Origin: Pelagibaculum spongiae
GTDB taxonomy: Bacteria > Pseudomonadota > Gammaproteobacteria > Enterobacterales > Pelagibaculaceae
DNA length: 64,000 nucleotides
NCBI RefSeq assembly: GCF_003097315.1
Contig: NZ_QDDL01000001.1
Span: forward strand, 558,001 to 622,000
Reading direction: 5' to 3'
Below, in pieces: positions 7,753 to 18,066 of this stretch. A program made the translations under genes and the position numbers. The notes under the pieces were generated by a model. That model saw only the letters and a program-made list of their open reading frames with translations. It was not told the DNA's origin and made no database searches. Every line of letters starts with the position of its first letter. Positions within the stretch are counted from its first letter, which is position 1.

Positions 7753-8499
7753 TTAGACCGGATTGATTAGATCAATAAATTGATGTTCGATCGAAAAATT
7801 TTCTGCAAGGTGATCACCAAGTGCTTTTACTCCACCACGTTCGGTTGCATGATGACCGGCAGCGAAGAAATGAATCCCTGCTTCTCTAGCAATATGAAAC
7901 GTTGCCTCGGAAACTTCACCGGTAATATAAGCATCAACCCCCATATCCAGCGCCGTTTGAATATAAGACTGTGCGCCACCGGTACACCAAGCCACTCGCT
8001 TAATCTGCTTTGGGCCATGGCCAAAATGCAGCGGTGCACGACCTAGTTTTAATTCAAGATGTTGCGCTAGTTGCTCGGCTGACATTGCCTGGGGCAACTC
8101 ACCTTGCGTAACTAACATCTGATTTTGCGCTGGCTGAAAATCAATATCGAGCAGCTGACCAAGTTGTACATTATTGCCTAGCTGCGGGTGTGCATCCAAT
8201 GGCAAGTGATAAGCCAGCAGGCTGATATCTGACTGGAGCATTTTGGCAATGCGCCGTTTACGCATTCCAATAATTGGGCTTGGCTCGTTTTTCCAGAACC
8301 AACCATGATGGACCAGCAGCAAATCGGCACCCTGGGCAATCGCTTGATCAATCAAGTCTGCCGATGCGGTAACGCCTGAAACAATTTTTTTAACTTCAGC
8401 CTTTCCTTCTAGCTGCAAACCGTTCGGGCAATAGTCTTTAAAACTGCCAGCTTCCAGCAGTTGATCCGTGTAACGGCAAATCTCTCGCAGTTGCGCCAT
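7753..8499 (-). CDS. ybgI: Nif3-like dinuclear metal-centre protein (YbgI/GTP cyclohydrolase I type 2 family)
   Basis: A 248-residue protein, the usual bacterial single-domain length. Family metal ligands are visible: H64-H65 in LLVHHGWFW, D102 in HLPLDAH, and the C-terminal AAGHHATERGG. The start YTDQLLEAGSFKDYCPNGLQ and the ITGEVSEAT segment are characteristic. The cellular role of the family is poorly defined, and the GTP cyclohydrolase name comes from a few members. It is divergent from the algW-like gene, as in Pseudomonas, where a nif3-type gene neighbours algW. Confidence 0.88.
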   Translation of the reverse strand: MAQLREICRYTDQLLEAGSFKDYCPNGLQLEGKAEVKKIVSGVTASADLIDQAIAQGADLLLVHHGWFWKNEPSPIIGMRKRRIAKMLQSDISLLAYHLPLDAHPQLGNNVQLGQLLDIDFQPAQNQMLVTQGELPQAMSAEQLAQHLELKLGRAPLHFGHGPKQIKRVAWCTGGAQSYIQTALDMGVDAYITGEVSEATFHIAREAGIHFFAAGHHATERGGVKALGDHLAENFSIEHQFIDLINPV

Positions 8500-8642
8500 G
8501 ATCAGTTGTAATCCTCAATATCAAAAAGCATTATTGATCTTTATACCTATCGCTTGAGATTTTGTCCTCAGCCAATAGGCAAACAATTTTGGCTCGCTTG
8601 CCTGCTATTGTCGATATTCAATTGAAAAATGAGATTTCGACC

Positions 8643-8706
8643 GACATTTCATAACAAAATGTCAAAATCAGTCTGCCAAACTTATTTGGTAGCACTAGCA
8701 AATAAG
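8643..8706. promoter_or_regulatory. Two perfect inverted repeats upstream of the DegS-like gene
   Basis: GACATTT/AAATGTC (8643-8649, 8657-8663) and CTTATTTG/CAAATAAG (8681-8688, 8699-8706) lie in the 238-bp divergent gap, 32 bp before ATG 8738. They could be protein-binding sites or a leader hairpin; no regulator can be named. Confidence 0.4.
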
Positions 8707-8737
8707 TCACAACTTAATGGACGATGAACTTTAAACC

Positions 8738-9856
8738 ATGAACAGCAGCGTAAAGTTTTTTCTTCAGAGCATTGCCACCGGTTTGATGGCTGCCGCGCTG
8801 TTATGGCTGATTCAGCCAGAGATTTTCAGTGGTTCCAGTGATAACGATGACTTCCAACCAACCCACACTAGCTTTGCCAATGCAGTGCAAAAAGCTGCAC
8901 CGGCCGTGGTCAATATCTATACCAGCAAGCGAATTGAACAACCGATTAGTCAACCGCTCAACCCATTGCTGAAATCGGCCGATCTACTGCCACTAATCGA
9001 GAGCCAGCCATTTCGAGCAAAACCTGAATTCGAAACCAGCCTCGGTTCCGGAGTTATCTTTACTAAAGATGGCTATGTACTGACCAACTATCACGTGGTG
9101 CAAAACGCCGACTCGATTAACGTCAGTTTACGCGATGGTCGTTTCTCACAAGCTAGGCTCGTTGGCTTTGACCGAGATACCGACCTAGCCGTTTTACAAA
9201 TCGACCTCGGCCAATTACCGACCATTCCATTGAACACCATGCACCCAGTACGCATTGGCGACATTGTACTGGCGATTGGTAATCCGTTTGGCGTGGGTCA
9301 AGCAGTGAGCATGGGCGTTGTCAGTGCCACCGGACTTAATCGGCTAGGTTTGAACACCATTGAAGATTTCATTCAAACCGATGCTGCAATCAATCCGGGC
9401 AATTCTGGCGGTGCATTAATTAATGCATGGGGTGAACTGGTTGCTATTAATTCGGCGATTTATTCACGAAATGGCGGCGGTTCTAACGGCATAGGTTTTG
9501 CTATTCCGTCTAGTTTGGCCACTGAAGTGCTGAAGCAAATCATTCAATATGGCCGAGTCATTCGCGGCTGGCTCGGCATTAGTGCCCGCCAGTTAGAACC
9601 TCAGGAAATGCACCTATTTAATTTACAACACGGCTTATTAGTGGTCAGCGTGCAACCACTCGGCCCTGCCGATAAAGCCGGTTTAAAAAGCGGCGATATT
9701 CTGACCTACATCGGCCAAGAAGCCATCTACAACCAGCGCCAAGCACTCGACCTTATCGCCCGCATGCGGCCAGAAAATCGATTTAGTATTCAAATAGTGC
9801 GCAACGGCGAAAATAAAAAACTGATGGCGACTGCGGGGACTCGGCCAGAGAGTTAA
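8738..9856 (+). CDS. algW: Membrane-anchored serine protease of the DegS/AlgW type
   Basis: A 372-residue HtrA protease. An uncleaved N-terminal membrane anchor (about 7-25) is followed by a protease domain with triad H119 (TNYHVV), D149 (RDTDLAV) and S223 (NPGNSGG), and a single PDZ domain (about 280-365). One PDZ plus an anchor distinguishes DegS/AlgW from DegP/DegQ. Family members sense misfolded outer-membrane proteins and make the first cut in the anti-sigma factor RseA/MucA, releasing sigma-E. No rseA/mucA is in the window. The downstream terminator isolates it from the next gene. Confidence 0.9.
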   Translation: MNSSVKFFLQSIATGLMAAALLWLIQPEIFSGSSDNDDFQPTHTSFANAVQKAAPAVVNIYTSKRIEQPISQPLNPLLKSADLLPLIESQPFRAKPEFETSLGSGVIFTKDGYVLTNYHVVQNADSINVSLRDGRFSQARLVGFDRDTDLAVLQIDLGQLPTIPLNTMHPVRIGDIVLAIGNPFGVGQAVSMGVVSATGLNRLGLNTIEDFIQTDAAINPGNSGGALINAWGELVAINSAIYSRNGGGSNGIGFAIPSSLATEVLKQIIQYGRVIRGWLGISARQLEPQEMHLFNLQHGLLVVSVQPLGPADKAGLKSGDILTYIGQEAIYNQRQALDLIARMRPENRFSIQIVRNGENKKLMATAGTRPES

Positions 9857-9877
9857 ACTTAAAATTCCGTTCTATTA

Positions 9878-9909
9878 CCGCACCTGATGGCAAGGTGCGG
9901 TTTTCTTTT
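9878..9909 (+). terminator. Rho-independent terminator of the algW-like gene
   Basis: Stem CCGCACCT/AGGTGCGG (9878-9885, 9893-9900) followed by TTTTCTTTT, 21 bp after the stop codon. Confidence 0.88.
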
Positions 9910-10023
9910 GGCATTATTAATACAGGCTGACTTACTTTTATAAACTACATCCTGCATTCATTACTGAAACCGTGACTATCGCAGATATTATTTAAGCAAA
10001 AAAACATTATTACATTTATGACT

Positions 10024-10221
10024 TTAAATACATTTTATTTCAACCGCACTAGAAGAAATTTCTGTATCAATAAAATCAGAGACTCCATTGAAAATAGTCA
10101 CATTATTACATTCAGGGCACTCTGCAGCGTATCTTTTATTTAGATCAAATAAACCATGTAGAACCCCTGGAAACTCTTGATTACAATCGGAACAAACCAC
10201 CTTAGTTACTGTATGAGTCAT
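10024..10221 (-). CDS. Small zinc-ribbon protein, unknown function
   Basis: A 65-residue protein from ATG 10221 with a good ribosome-binding site, AAGGAAG, six bases upstream. Two CxxC knuckles (C10/C13 and C35/C38) are 21 residues apart, as in a single zinc ribbon; the tail is acidic and ends in EIKCI. No recognised family beyond the ribbon. It stands alone between terminators. The ribosome-binding site and the Cys pattern support a real gene. Confidence 0.65.
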   Translation of the reverse strand: MTHTVTKVVCSDCNQEFPGVLHGLFDLNKRYAAECPECNNVTIFNGVSDFIDTEISSSAVEIKCI

Positions 10222-10352
10222 TATAACTTCCTTTTAAATTATTAGTTCTTAGCAAGATTCAATAGAAAAAACTTAGCAGCGCTTTGCTAGGTTTACTAAG
10301 CCACATTATGAAGTTTATTAAAACAATTGGGACACTACCTTTCCACCACCCA

Positions 10353-10378
10353 CAAAAAAGGCCGGAAAACCGGCCTTT
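10353..10378 (-). terminator. Terminator of the mla-murA-his operon
   Basis: Stem AAAGGCCGG/CCGGCCTTT (10357-10365, 10370-10378), with the minus-strand T run made by A10354-10359, 23 bp after the hisC stop. Confidence 0.9.
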
Positions 10379-10400
10379 CAAATCAACAATCCAATTAAAC

Positions 10401-11513
10401 TTAGCTTTCTGACTCCGGGTCGAGCAACTCAACCAATGCCGCCATTAGCGCCATATTCTCGGTTGGCGTGCCAATGGTTAGGCGCAAGCAATCGGTTAAC
10501 AGTGGGTGACCGCCATCGAGCTTTTTAATCAGAATGCGGCGTAGCTGTAATTGTTGGTGCAACCAACTGGCTTTGCCTTGCGGCACACGCACTAACAAGA
10601 AATTGGCTTCACTGGGAAAGACTTCAACTCCCGGCAGCATTTGTAAATCTTGCTGCATTTTTTGTCGATCGACACGAATAGCATCCGCTTGCTCGGCCAG
10701 CTTGCCGTCGTGCTTGAGCATAAATTCTGCTGCAATTTGAGTTAGGCAGTTAATGTTATACGGCAAACGCAGCTTTTCTAGTTCGGCAACCCAGGCTGGT
10801 GAACCCGCTAGCATGCCTAACCGTAAGCCTGCTAAACCCATTTTTGACACCGTGCGCATCACTAACAGATTTTCAAAACCCGGCTGCCCCAAGCGAGACA
10901 TAAAGCTTTGGTCGGTAAATGCGTTATAGGCTTCATCAACCACCACCACGCCCGGCGCTGCTTCGATAATTTTTTCTACCGCTTCAGCGTCAAACAAATT
11001 ACCGGTTGGATTATTGGGATAGGCCAAGAAAATTAACGAGGGCTGATGGGTTTCAATCGCGGTTAAAAATGCCGCCAAGTCGAGAGAAAAATCGCTATTA
11101 AGCGGCACGCCGACATATTGCATTCCGACAAATTTAGCCACCATCGGATACATCACAAAGCCAGGCTCAGGCGCCATCATCACTCGATCTGCGCTGGCAA
11201 TTGCCATTGCTAGCACCTGAATTAATTCATCTGAACCGTTGCCCAGCATCATTGCCTGGGTTTCTGGCACATTCATTACTCGGCGCAACTGCATTTTAAG
11301 GCCGGTTGCTTTTGGGTCTGGATAACGATGAATTGCAGCGTCGGCCAAGCGAGCCTTTAACTCTTTCTTGAGCTCTTTGGGCCAACCGTAAGGATTTTCC
11401 ATAGCATCTAATTTGATCATGCCATCGGATGAAGGCACGTTATAAGCATTGAGCGCTTTAATTTCTGGACGAATTAGCGTGTCTATCGTTGTATTTATAG
11501 CCGTTTTATTCAT
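10401..11513 (-). CDS. hisC: Histidinol-phosphate aminotransferase
   Basis: A 370-residue class-I/II PLP aminotransferase that converts imidazole-acetol phosphate and glutamate to histidinol phosphate. The Schiff-base lysine is K224 in TVSKMGLAGLR; other landmarks are LDAMENPYGWP (35-45), YPNNPTG (165-171) and VVDEAYNAF (191-199). It follows hisG on the same strand after 77 bp and closes the operon at a terminator. hisD, which usually lies between hisG and hisC in Pseudomonas-type clusters, is not here. Confidence 0.93.
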   Translation of the reverse strand: MNKTAINTTIDTLIRPEIKALNAYNVPSSDGMIKLDAMENPYGWPKELKKELKARLADAAIHRYPDPKATGLKMQLRRVMNVPETQAMMLGNGSDELIQVLAMAIASADRVMMAPEPGFVMYPMVAKFVGMQYVGVPLNSDFSLDLAAFLTAIETHQPSLIFLAYPNNPTGNLFDAEAVEKIIEAAPGVVVVDEAYNAFTDQSFMSRLGQPGFENLLVMRTVSKMGLAGLRLGMLAGSPAWVAELEKLRLPYNINCLTQIAAEFMLKHDGKLAEQADAIRVDRQKMQQDLQMLPGVEVFPSEANFLLVRVPQGKASWLHQQLQLRRILIKKLDGGHPLLTDCLRLTIGTPTENMALMAALVELLDPESES

Positions 11514-11590
11514 AGCGGTTCCAGGAAAATCAGGGTGATTATCACAAGTTGGCTAGCGCCGTTTTTTTCTATTTAAACAAACAGAAAATA

Positions 11591-12232
11591 TTAAACGGCT
11601 TGCGACAGTTTATCTATCAGGCTGCGAATTTTTTGGTGTTTTAACTTCATAGAAGCTTTATTGACCACTAAACGCGAACTGATATGACAAATTAATTCCC
11701 GAGGTTCTAATCCATTAGCTCTCAGGGTATTTCCGGTATCGACTACATCAACAATTTCATCTGCCAGCCCTACTAATGGTGCTAATTCCATAGAACCATA
11801 GAGTTTAATGACTTCGGCTTGAATGCCTTGACTGGCGTACCAGCGCTTGGCGATGTTGACGAATTTGGTCGCAACACGAACTCGGCTTCTACCCGCCGAG
11901 TTCGATGCCGGAGCGGTTACCGCTGCCGCAGTCATCAATTTGCAATTGGCAATTTTCAGATCCAGCGGTTCATACAAGTTTTCGCAGCCATGCTCCATCA
12001 GCACATCTTTACCGGCAACACCCAAATCGGCCGCGCCATGCTCAACATAAGTCGGCACATCGGTCGCTCGAATAATCACCAGCTTTACCTGCGGATCACT
12101 GGTATCAAAAATCAGCTTGCGGCTGGTATCTGGATCTTCCAGTAATTCAATGCCGGCATTAGCCAGCATTGGCAGCGTTTCTTTAAGAATGCGCCCCTTC
12201 GACAGGGCAATAATCAGGCTGCTATCACTCAT
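11591..12232 (-). CDS. hisG: ATP phosphoribosyltransferase, short form
   Basis: A 213-residue catalytic subunit for the first step of histidine synthesis (ATP + PRPP to phosphoribosyl-ATP). Key parts are [14 protein letters not shown] at the start, [19 protein letters not shown] (58-76) and the PRPP loop [17 protein letters not shown]. The length marks the short HisG_S class, which needs HisZ as regulatory subunit; hisZ is not in the window. A segment near residues 110-119 (SNSAGRSRV) is encoded by a perfect 10-bp inverted repeat (11877-11904). murA ends 12 bp upstream. Confidence 0.93.
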   Translation of the reverse strand: MSDSSLIIALSKGRILKETLPMLANAGIELLEDPDTSRKLIFDTSDPQVKLVIIRATDVPTYVEHGAADLGVAGKDVLMEHGCENLYEPLDLKIANCKLMTAAAVTAPASNSAGRSRVRVATKFVNIAKRWYASQGIQAEVIKLYGSMELAPLVGLADEIVDVVDTGNTLRANGLEPRELICHISSRLVVNKASMKLKHQKIRSLIDKLSQAV

Positions 12233-12244
12233 AATAAAGTCACT

Positions 12245-13507
<1,263 letters not shown>

Positions 13508-13524
13508 TTAGAACCAGCCTCGAA

Positions 13525-13791
13525 TCAGGATTGATTACCCTGATAGGAATTCCATTGTTGTTGTGTGTAAGTACGAATATGTACCGCATGAATTTCATTG
13601 GATGCAATTTGCTTTGCAATACATCGCATCACTAACTGTTGCGCTTTTACTCGAGACAACTCGCCAAAGCATTCGCCCACAGCATGAATTTCGTAATGGC
13701 CGCCATCACCGGCGACATGCTCACTTTTTACTTCAAACGAGCAATCTGGCAGATCTGCTTCGAGCAGCTGCTTGACTTGATTGGTATCCAT
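13525..13791 (-). CDS. ibaG: BolA-family protein IbaG
   Basis: An 88-residue BolA/YrbA-type protein, probably a partner of monothiol glutaredoxins in Fe-S or iron handling. ATG 13791 (MDTNQVKQLLEADLP) is preferred over an upstream TTG (13803) because GGGGA lies six bases before it. The conserved block VKAQQLVMRCIAKQIASNEIHAV holds the helix and C-terminal BolA motif; candidate Fe-S ligands are C33 and the His of IHAVHIRT. It lies between mlaB and murA, its normal place. Confidence 0.88.
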   Translation of the reverse strand: MDTNQVKQLLEADLPDCSFEVKSEHVAGDGGHYEIHAVGECFGELSRVKAQQLVMRCIAKQIASNEIHAVHIRTYTQQQWNSYQGNQS

Positions 13792-13836
13792 CGATATCCC
13801 CAACTAACGGGCAAGCGAACAATTATAATGAAAGTT

Positions 13837-13858
13837 GCTACCTCAGGCGAGAGGTAGC
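13837..13858 (-). terminator. Hairpin across the mlaB stop codon
   Basis: GCTACCTC/GAGGTAGC (13837-13844, 13851-13858) forms an 8-bp stem covering the end of mlaB. No U run follows, so it may be an attenuator or mRNA-stability element rather than a full terminator. Confidence 0.35.
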
Positions 13859-14175
13859 ACGTGATCGAGGGAAGATAACTGAGCAATGGTTATCAATTGG
13901 TCCGGCAAACCGGTAAATTTTATTGATATATTTTGTCGCTCGGCGAGTCGCCAAGCGCTGACTAATAGCGCAATTGCGCTGGAATCACTGTGCTCAACGC
14001 CGGATAAGTCTATCTGCAAATCTTGGTTGGCTTTTTCTATTGCCTGAACCAGTTGCTGTTCCAGCATGGATACACAAGCAAAGTTCAAACAGCCAGAGAG
14101 CTTCCAGCAACCATCTGATTCAATTTGCAACAGAGCTTTTTGCTTCAGATTTCGCTCGGCAACAGGACTACCCAT
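13843..14175 (-). CDS. mlaB: Phospholipid transport protein MlaB (STAS domain)
   Basis: A 110-residue cytoplasmic STAS protein that binds the MlaF ATPase and stabilises the MlaFEDB complex. The STAS core LQIDLSGVEHSDSSAIALLVSAW (about 57-79) includes the conserved Ser/Thr-rich phosphorylation-type loop. The start overlaps the end of mlaC by 8 bp. Low sequence conservation is normal for MlaB, and the gene order settles the name. Confidence 0.88.
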   Translation of the reverse strand: MGSPVAERNLKQKALLQIESDGCWKLSGCLNFACVSMLEQQLVQAIEKANQDLQIDLSGVEHSDSSAIALLVSAWRLAERQNISIKFTGLPDQLITIAQLSSLDHVLPLA

Positions 14176-14779
14176 TACCCATTCCCAATTTTTCCATCAA
14201 ACCATTAATACCATCTTTCTTAATGGTTGAAGAAAACTGCGACTTGTATGAAGACACCATGCTAATGCCTTCAATTTGCACGTCGTAGACTTTCCACATA
14301 CCCGACTTGGCAGTATACATCTTGTAGTTAATTGAAACCGGCGCGCCAACATCTCTTAAAATACGTGTACGCACGGTCGTTTTGCCTTTACGCACCTTGC
14401 TGACTTTATCGACAATTTCAACTCGCTCGCCGTTATAAGAGCCAAAAGCCTTGCTGTAGGTATCAATAACTAATTCAGTGTAGCGAGCAAGAAACTGTCT
14501 CTTTTGATCAGTCGTCAGTTTTCTCCAGTATTTTCCTAAAGAAATTTTTGACATACGCACCACATCAAAATACGGCACTACCTGACGGCGCAGAATATCC
14601 GGAACAACCGTGTCATCCGTTTTAATTTCATCTTTGCGCTGATTTAATTCCTGCAGCATTTTACTAATTGCAGAATCAACTAGCTGAACCGCGGCTATAC
14701 CATCTGCGTTATCATCGGCATAGACAGAACTGCTGATTAACAAAGATAAAGACAAAAACAGTCCCAATAACTTTTTCAC
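14168..14779 (-). CDS. mlaC: Periplasmic phospholipid-binding protein MlaC
   Basis: A 203-residue protein with an N-terminal signal peptide (MKKLLGLFLSLSLLISSSVYA), then a Tol_Tol_Ttg2 domain including RRQVVPYFDVVRMSKISLGKYWR. MlaC shuttles phospholipids between the outer membrane and the MlaFEDB complex. GTG 14779 directly follows the mlaD stop (TAA-GTG). Length matches family members near 200-215. Confidence 0.93.
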   Translation of the reverse strand: MKKLLGLFLSLSLLISSSVYADDNADGIAAVQLVDSAISKMLQELNQRKDEIKTDDTVVPDILRRQVVPYFDVVRMSKISLGKYWRKLTTDQKRQFLARYTELVIDTYSKAFGSYNGERVEIVDKVSKVRKGKTTVRTRILRDVGAPVSINYKMYTAKSGMWKVYDVQIEGISMVSSYKSQFSSTIKKDGINGLMEKLGMGNG

Positions 14780-15262
14780 TTAGAATTCCTCGTCTTCATT
14801 GCTACTATTTGAACCTGCGTTAAACAGGAACTGTCCAACCAGTTCTTCTAATACCAATGCTGATTGGGTAATTTCAATTTCACTACCCTGCTCCAACGAC
14901 TCATCATCACCACCAGGTGACAAGGCCAGATACTGGGAACCTAATAAGCCTGCGGTATGAATGCTAGCAGAAGTATCCGCGGGGATTTTGTTATAGCCTT
15001 GATACATTCCAACGGTTACGACTGCTTCGAAAGTATCTGAGTCAAAATCAATTTTGGTGATTTCACCTACTTTGACACCAGCAATAGTGACAGGTGCCCT
15101 AATTGCTAAACTTCCAACATTTTCAAAGCGAGCAGAAACTGAGTAAGCAAGACGATCTTGACCAAACGCAAGGCCACTGATTTTTAGCGCGATAAACACT
15201 AATGCAGCAAAGCCAATAATTAAAAACAGACCAACGGTAAACTCTTGACCACGGCTTCTCAT
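14780..15262 (-). CDS. mlaD: Phospholipid transport protein MlaD (MCE domain)
   Basis: A 160-residue MCE protein: [17 protein letters not shown] begins a single membrane anchor (9-29) followed by the MCE beta-barrel (about 38-118; VTIAGVKVGEI) and a C-terminal helix. MlaD hexamers form the periplasmic lipid channel. ATG 15262 is chosen because it overlaps the mlaE stop (TAATG) and gives the family N-terminus; an in-frame extension 40 codons upstream lies inside mlaE. The tail ends in an acidic SNEDEEF. Confidence 0.93.
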   Translation of the reverse strand: MRSRGQEFTVGLFLIIGFAALVFIALKISGLAFGQDRLAYSVSARFENVGSLAIRAPVTIAGVKVGEITKIDFDSDTFEAVVTVGMYQGYNKIPADTSASIHTAGLLGSQYLALSPGGDDESLEQGSEIEITQSALVLEELVGQFLFNAGSNSSNEDEEF

Positions 15263-16047
15263 TAAGCCAATCCTCCAAACATCACGGCAGTCAGTATAAA
15301 ATCCAACCCCAAAATAGCTAACGAGCCGTAGACCACTGTTCTTGTGGTTGCTCGACCAATCCCTTCCGAAGTCGGAATACAATTAAATCCTTGAAACACA
15401 GCAATCCAAGTAACTACAGCGCCGAAAACAATACTCTTTATCGTGCCGTTTAAAACATCATCACTCCAATCGACTGCCTGCTGCATGTTGCCCCAAAAGG
15501 CACCACTATCTATTCCCAACCATTGCACGCCCACTAGATAACCGCCCATTACACCAACACTGGTGAAAATAAACGTTAGCAGCGGCAATGAAATAAAACC
15601 TGCCCAGAACCTTGGTGCAATCACTCGTTGCAATGGATCAACCGCCATCATTGCCATCGAAGAAAGCTGCTCTGTTGCCTTCATTAAACCAATTTCAGCA
15701 GTTAATGCCGAACCAGCACGACCGGCAAATAATAAACCAGCAACTACCGGGCCTAATTCTCGAACCAGCGTTAAAGATACCATCGGCCCTAACGCTTCTT
15801 CAGCACCAAACGATACCAAAATAGTGTAGCCCTGAAGCCCGAGTACCATGCCAATAAACAGCGCTGAAACAATAATAATCAGTAACGATAAAACACCCAC
15901 TGAATATAATTGCCCAACCAACGCAGGAAAGCCGCTACGCGGTTTGGGTACTCTGAAAATGGATTGGGCGAGAAAAATACCTGCACGGCCTACTGTCTCG
16001 ATCCAGTCACTACCAGATCTGCCAACGCGTAAAATATGATCCAGCAT
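15262..16047 (-). CDS. mlaE: Phospholipid transport permease MlaE
   Basis: A 261-residue inner-membrane permease with five or six hydrophobic segments and the conserved cytoplasmic EQ-type helix [26 protein letters not shown] (near 108-133). It forms the membrane core of the Mla lipid transporter. Start and stop both use TAATG overlaps with neighbours (16047 and 15262). Confidence 0.95.
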   Translation of the reverse strand: MLDHILRVGRSGSDWIETVGRAGIFLAQSIFRVPKPRSGFPALVGQLYSVGVLSLLIIIVSALFIGMVLGLQGYTILVSFGAEEALGPMVSLTLVRELGPVVAGLLFAGRAGSALTAEIGLMKATEQLSSMAMMAVDPLQRVIAPRFWAGFISLPLLTFIFTSVGVMGGYLVGVQWLGIDSGAFWGNMQQAVDWSDDVLNGTIKSIVFGAVVTWIAVFQGFNCIPTSEGIGRATTRTVVYGSLAILGLDFILTAVMFGGLA

Positions 16048-16862
16048 TACGCTTTACTCCCGGCCAATAAATCTTTGGCAAAATCTTCAGCCGGAAAATG
16101 AAATGGCACCGGACCATCAGGTAAGCCCGTCATAAACTGCTTAACCCTCGGCGCATCATTATATTTCAATTCTTCAGGGGTGCCTTGGCCAATCACTTTG
16201 CCATTGGCAACTAAGTAAATGTAATCAGCAATTGAAGCTACTTCTGGCACATCGTGAGAAACAATTACTGAAGTAAGTTGCAATGCATCATTTAACCGTT
16301 TGATCAGCGTAACTAGTACGCCCATTGAAATGGGATCCTGACCTACAAAAGGTTCGTCATACATAATTAACGCCGGATCCAATGCAACCGCTCTGGCCAT
16401 TGCAACCCGGCGAGCCATACCACCAGAAAGTTCGGTTGGCATTAAATCCCTAGCACCGCGTAATCCCACCGCATCTAGTTTCATTAACACTAAATCACGA
16501 ATCATATTTTCTGACAGATTGGTGTGTTCACGGATAGGAAAAGCGACATTTTCAAAAACAGTTAACTGACTAAACAATGCACTGCTTTGAAACATCATCC
16601 CCATATCACGCCGGATATCAAATAGCTGTTTGCGCGTCATATTAGGCACAGACAGCCCATCAATTGATACATCACCAGAATCCGGAGTCAGCTCACCACC
16701 GATAATCCGCAGCAAGGTAGTTTTACCCGTGCCACTCGGCCCCATAAAAGCAGTAATTTTTCCGCGACGGATATCCATATCGATTCCGTCATAAATAATG
16801 CGATTGCCGCGAGAGAATTTTAAATCACGAACTTCAATCAGATTGTCGTTCTGTTGAGTCAT
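16047..16862 (-). CDS. mlaF: Phospholipid transport ATPase MlaF
   Basis: A 271-residue ABC ATPase that powers Mla lipid transport. It has Walker A GPSGTGKT (41-48), signature [14 protein letters not shown] and Walker [15 protein letters not shown]. First gene of the mlaFEDCB-ibaG-murA-hisG-hisC run. The 219-bp gap to the divergent yrbG must hold both promoters; no clear boxes were picked out. Confidence 0.95.
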   Translation of the reverse strand: MTQQNDNLIEVRDLKFSRGNRIIYDGIDMDIRRGKITAFMGPSGTGKTTLLRIIGGELTPDSGDVSIDGLSVPNMTRKQLFDIRRDMGMMFQSSALFSQLTVFENVAFPIREHTNLSENMIRDLVLMKLDAVGLRGARDLMPTELSGGMARRVAMARAVALDPALIMYDEPFVGQDPISMGVLVTLIKRLNDALQLTSVIVSHDVPEVASIADYIYLVANGKVIGQGTPEELKYNDAPRVKQFMTGLPDGPVPFHFPAEDFAKDLLAGSKA

Positions 16863-17081
16863 TTACAATATGCCACGCTTTCACTGTACTAAAGTTCACA
16901 TTAGTTTCTAACTCGGTGAAAATCAGTACAAAATCCATAAAAAAAACAAAATCCCATACCTCGGGAAGATCGCAAGTTTGTCCGGTCTGACAGCCGTGGT
17001 CAATAACCAATATGAATTAAACAGTTGCATCTTTGGTGCACTCTTCTTACATTGCCGCCATTATTGTTAAAGCTCGAAATT

Positions 17082-18041
17082 ATGATTACAGCAATTTTAC
17101 TCACACTCGCAGGTTTGGTTTTACTCGGTTGGAGTGCTGATAAGTTCATCGGCGGTGCCGCTGCAGTTGCCGCTTTATTAGGCATATCTCCAACACTGAT
17201 TGGCTTGACCATCGTCGCTATCGGATCTTCTGCTCCAGAGATGCTGGTCGGTGTTATCGCGGCTAGCGAAGGTGCTGGCGATATTGTGGTCGGCAATGTT
17301 ATCGGCTCCAACATCACTAACATTGCCTTGGTTCTCGGCTGTTCAGCGCTAATCGCACCATTAACTACCGATAACGCAATATTAAAACGTGAAATCCCAC
17401 AGCTATTACTCGTCACATTGCTAGCTGCGGGATTATTAGTAGATGGCCACCTTGATCAACTAGACGGCACGATTCTTTTTGTTGGCTTGGCCGTGTTTAT
17501 GATCTGGCTAATTCGCCAAGGTATGCAGCAGAGCAAAAGCGGCAAAGCGCCTGAGGTTGATATGCCTGATCCGATGCAACCAAAACAGGCATGGTTTTGG
17601 TTAGTTGCTGGCATGATTTTGCTGCCGATGGGTTCGAAAATGCTAGTTTCTGGCGCGGTAGACCTAGCTCGGCTAGCCGGTCTTAGTGAACTTTTAATCG
17701 GCTTAACCATTATCGCTATCGGTACCAGCTTGCCGGAATTAGCTGCCGCAGTGTCCAGTGCAAGAAAAGGCCACGGTGAAATGGCGATTGGCGCAGTGGT
17801 CGGCTCGAATATTTTCAATATTCTTGCTGTATTGGGTATTCCCGGCCTGATCAGCCCATCTAATGTCGCCAGCGAAGCTATTTATCGTGACTTACCGGCA
17901 ATGGTGGGCTTGACGCTATTGCTTGCTCTGTTTCTAATGCACGGCAGACATCGACAGCAGCTTAGCCGTCGACAAGGCGCACTTCTTTTAAGCCTGTTTA
18001 TTGGCTATATGACTTTACTGGGATTCCAAAGCGTTAGTTAA
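17082..18041 (+). CDS. yrbG: Calcium/sodium (cation/proton) antiporter, YrbG type
   Basis: A 319-residue inner-membrane antiporter with about ten membrane segments in two inverted Na_Ca_ex repeats. Each repeat has its signature: IAIGSSAPEML (about 43-53) and IAIGTSLPELA (about 208-218), holding the ion-coordinating acidic residues. ATG 17082 (MITAILLTLAG) is preferred to an in-frame TTG 57 bp upstream. It precedes kdsD by 25 bp, as in E. coli. Confidence 0.9.
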   Translation: MITAILLTLAGLVLLGWSADKFIGGAAAVAALLGISPTLIGLTIVAIGSSAPEMLVGVIAASEGAGDIVVGNVIGSNITNIALVLGCSALIAPLTTDNAILKREIPQLLLVTLLAAGLLVDGHLDQLDGTILFVGLAVFMIWLIRQGMQQSKSGKAPEVDMPDPMQPKQAWFWLVAGMILLPMGSKMLVSGAVDLARLAGLSELLIGLTIIAIGTSLPELAAAVSSARKGHGEMAIGAVVGSNIFNILAVLGIPGLISPSNVASEAIYRDLPAMVGLTLLLALFLMHGRHRQQLSRRQGALLLSLFIGYMTLLGFQSVS

Positions 18042-18066
18042 CTGAATTCCTATCGGAGAAATACCC

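Noticed and set aside
13563-13857. Plus-strand frames over ibaG and mlaB
   Set aside because: They are antisense to well-supported genes and lack family features.
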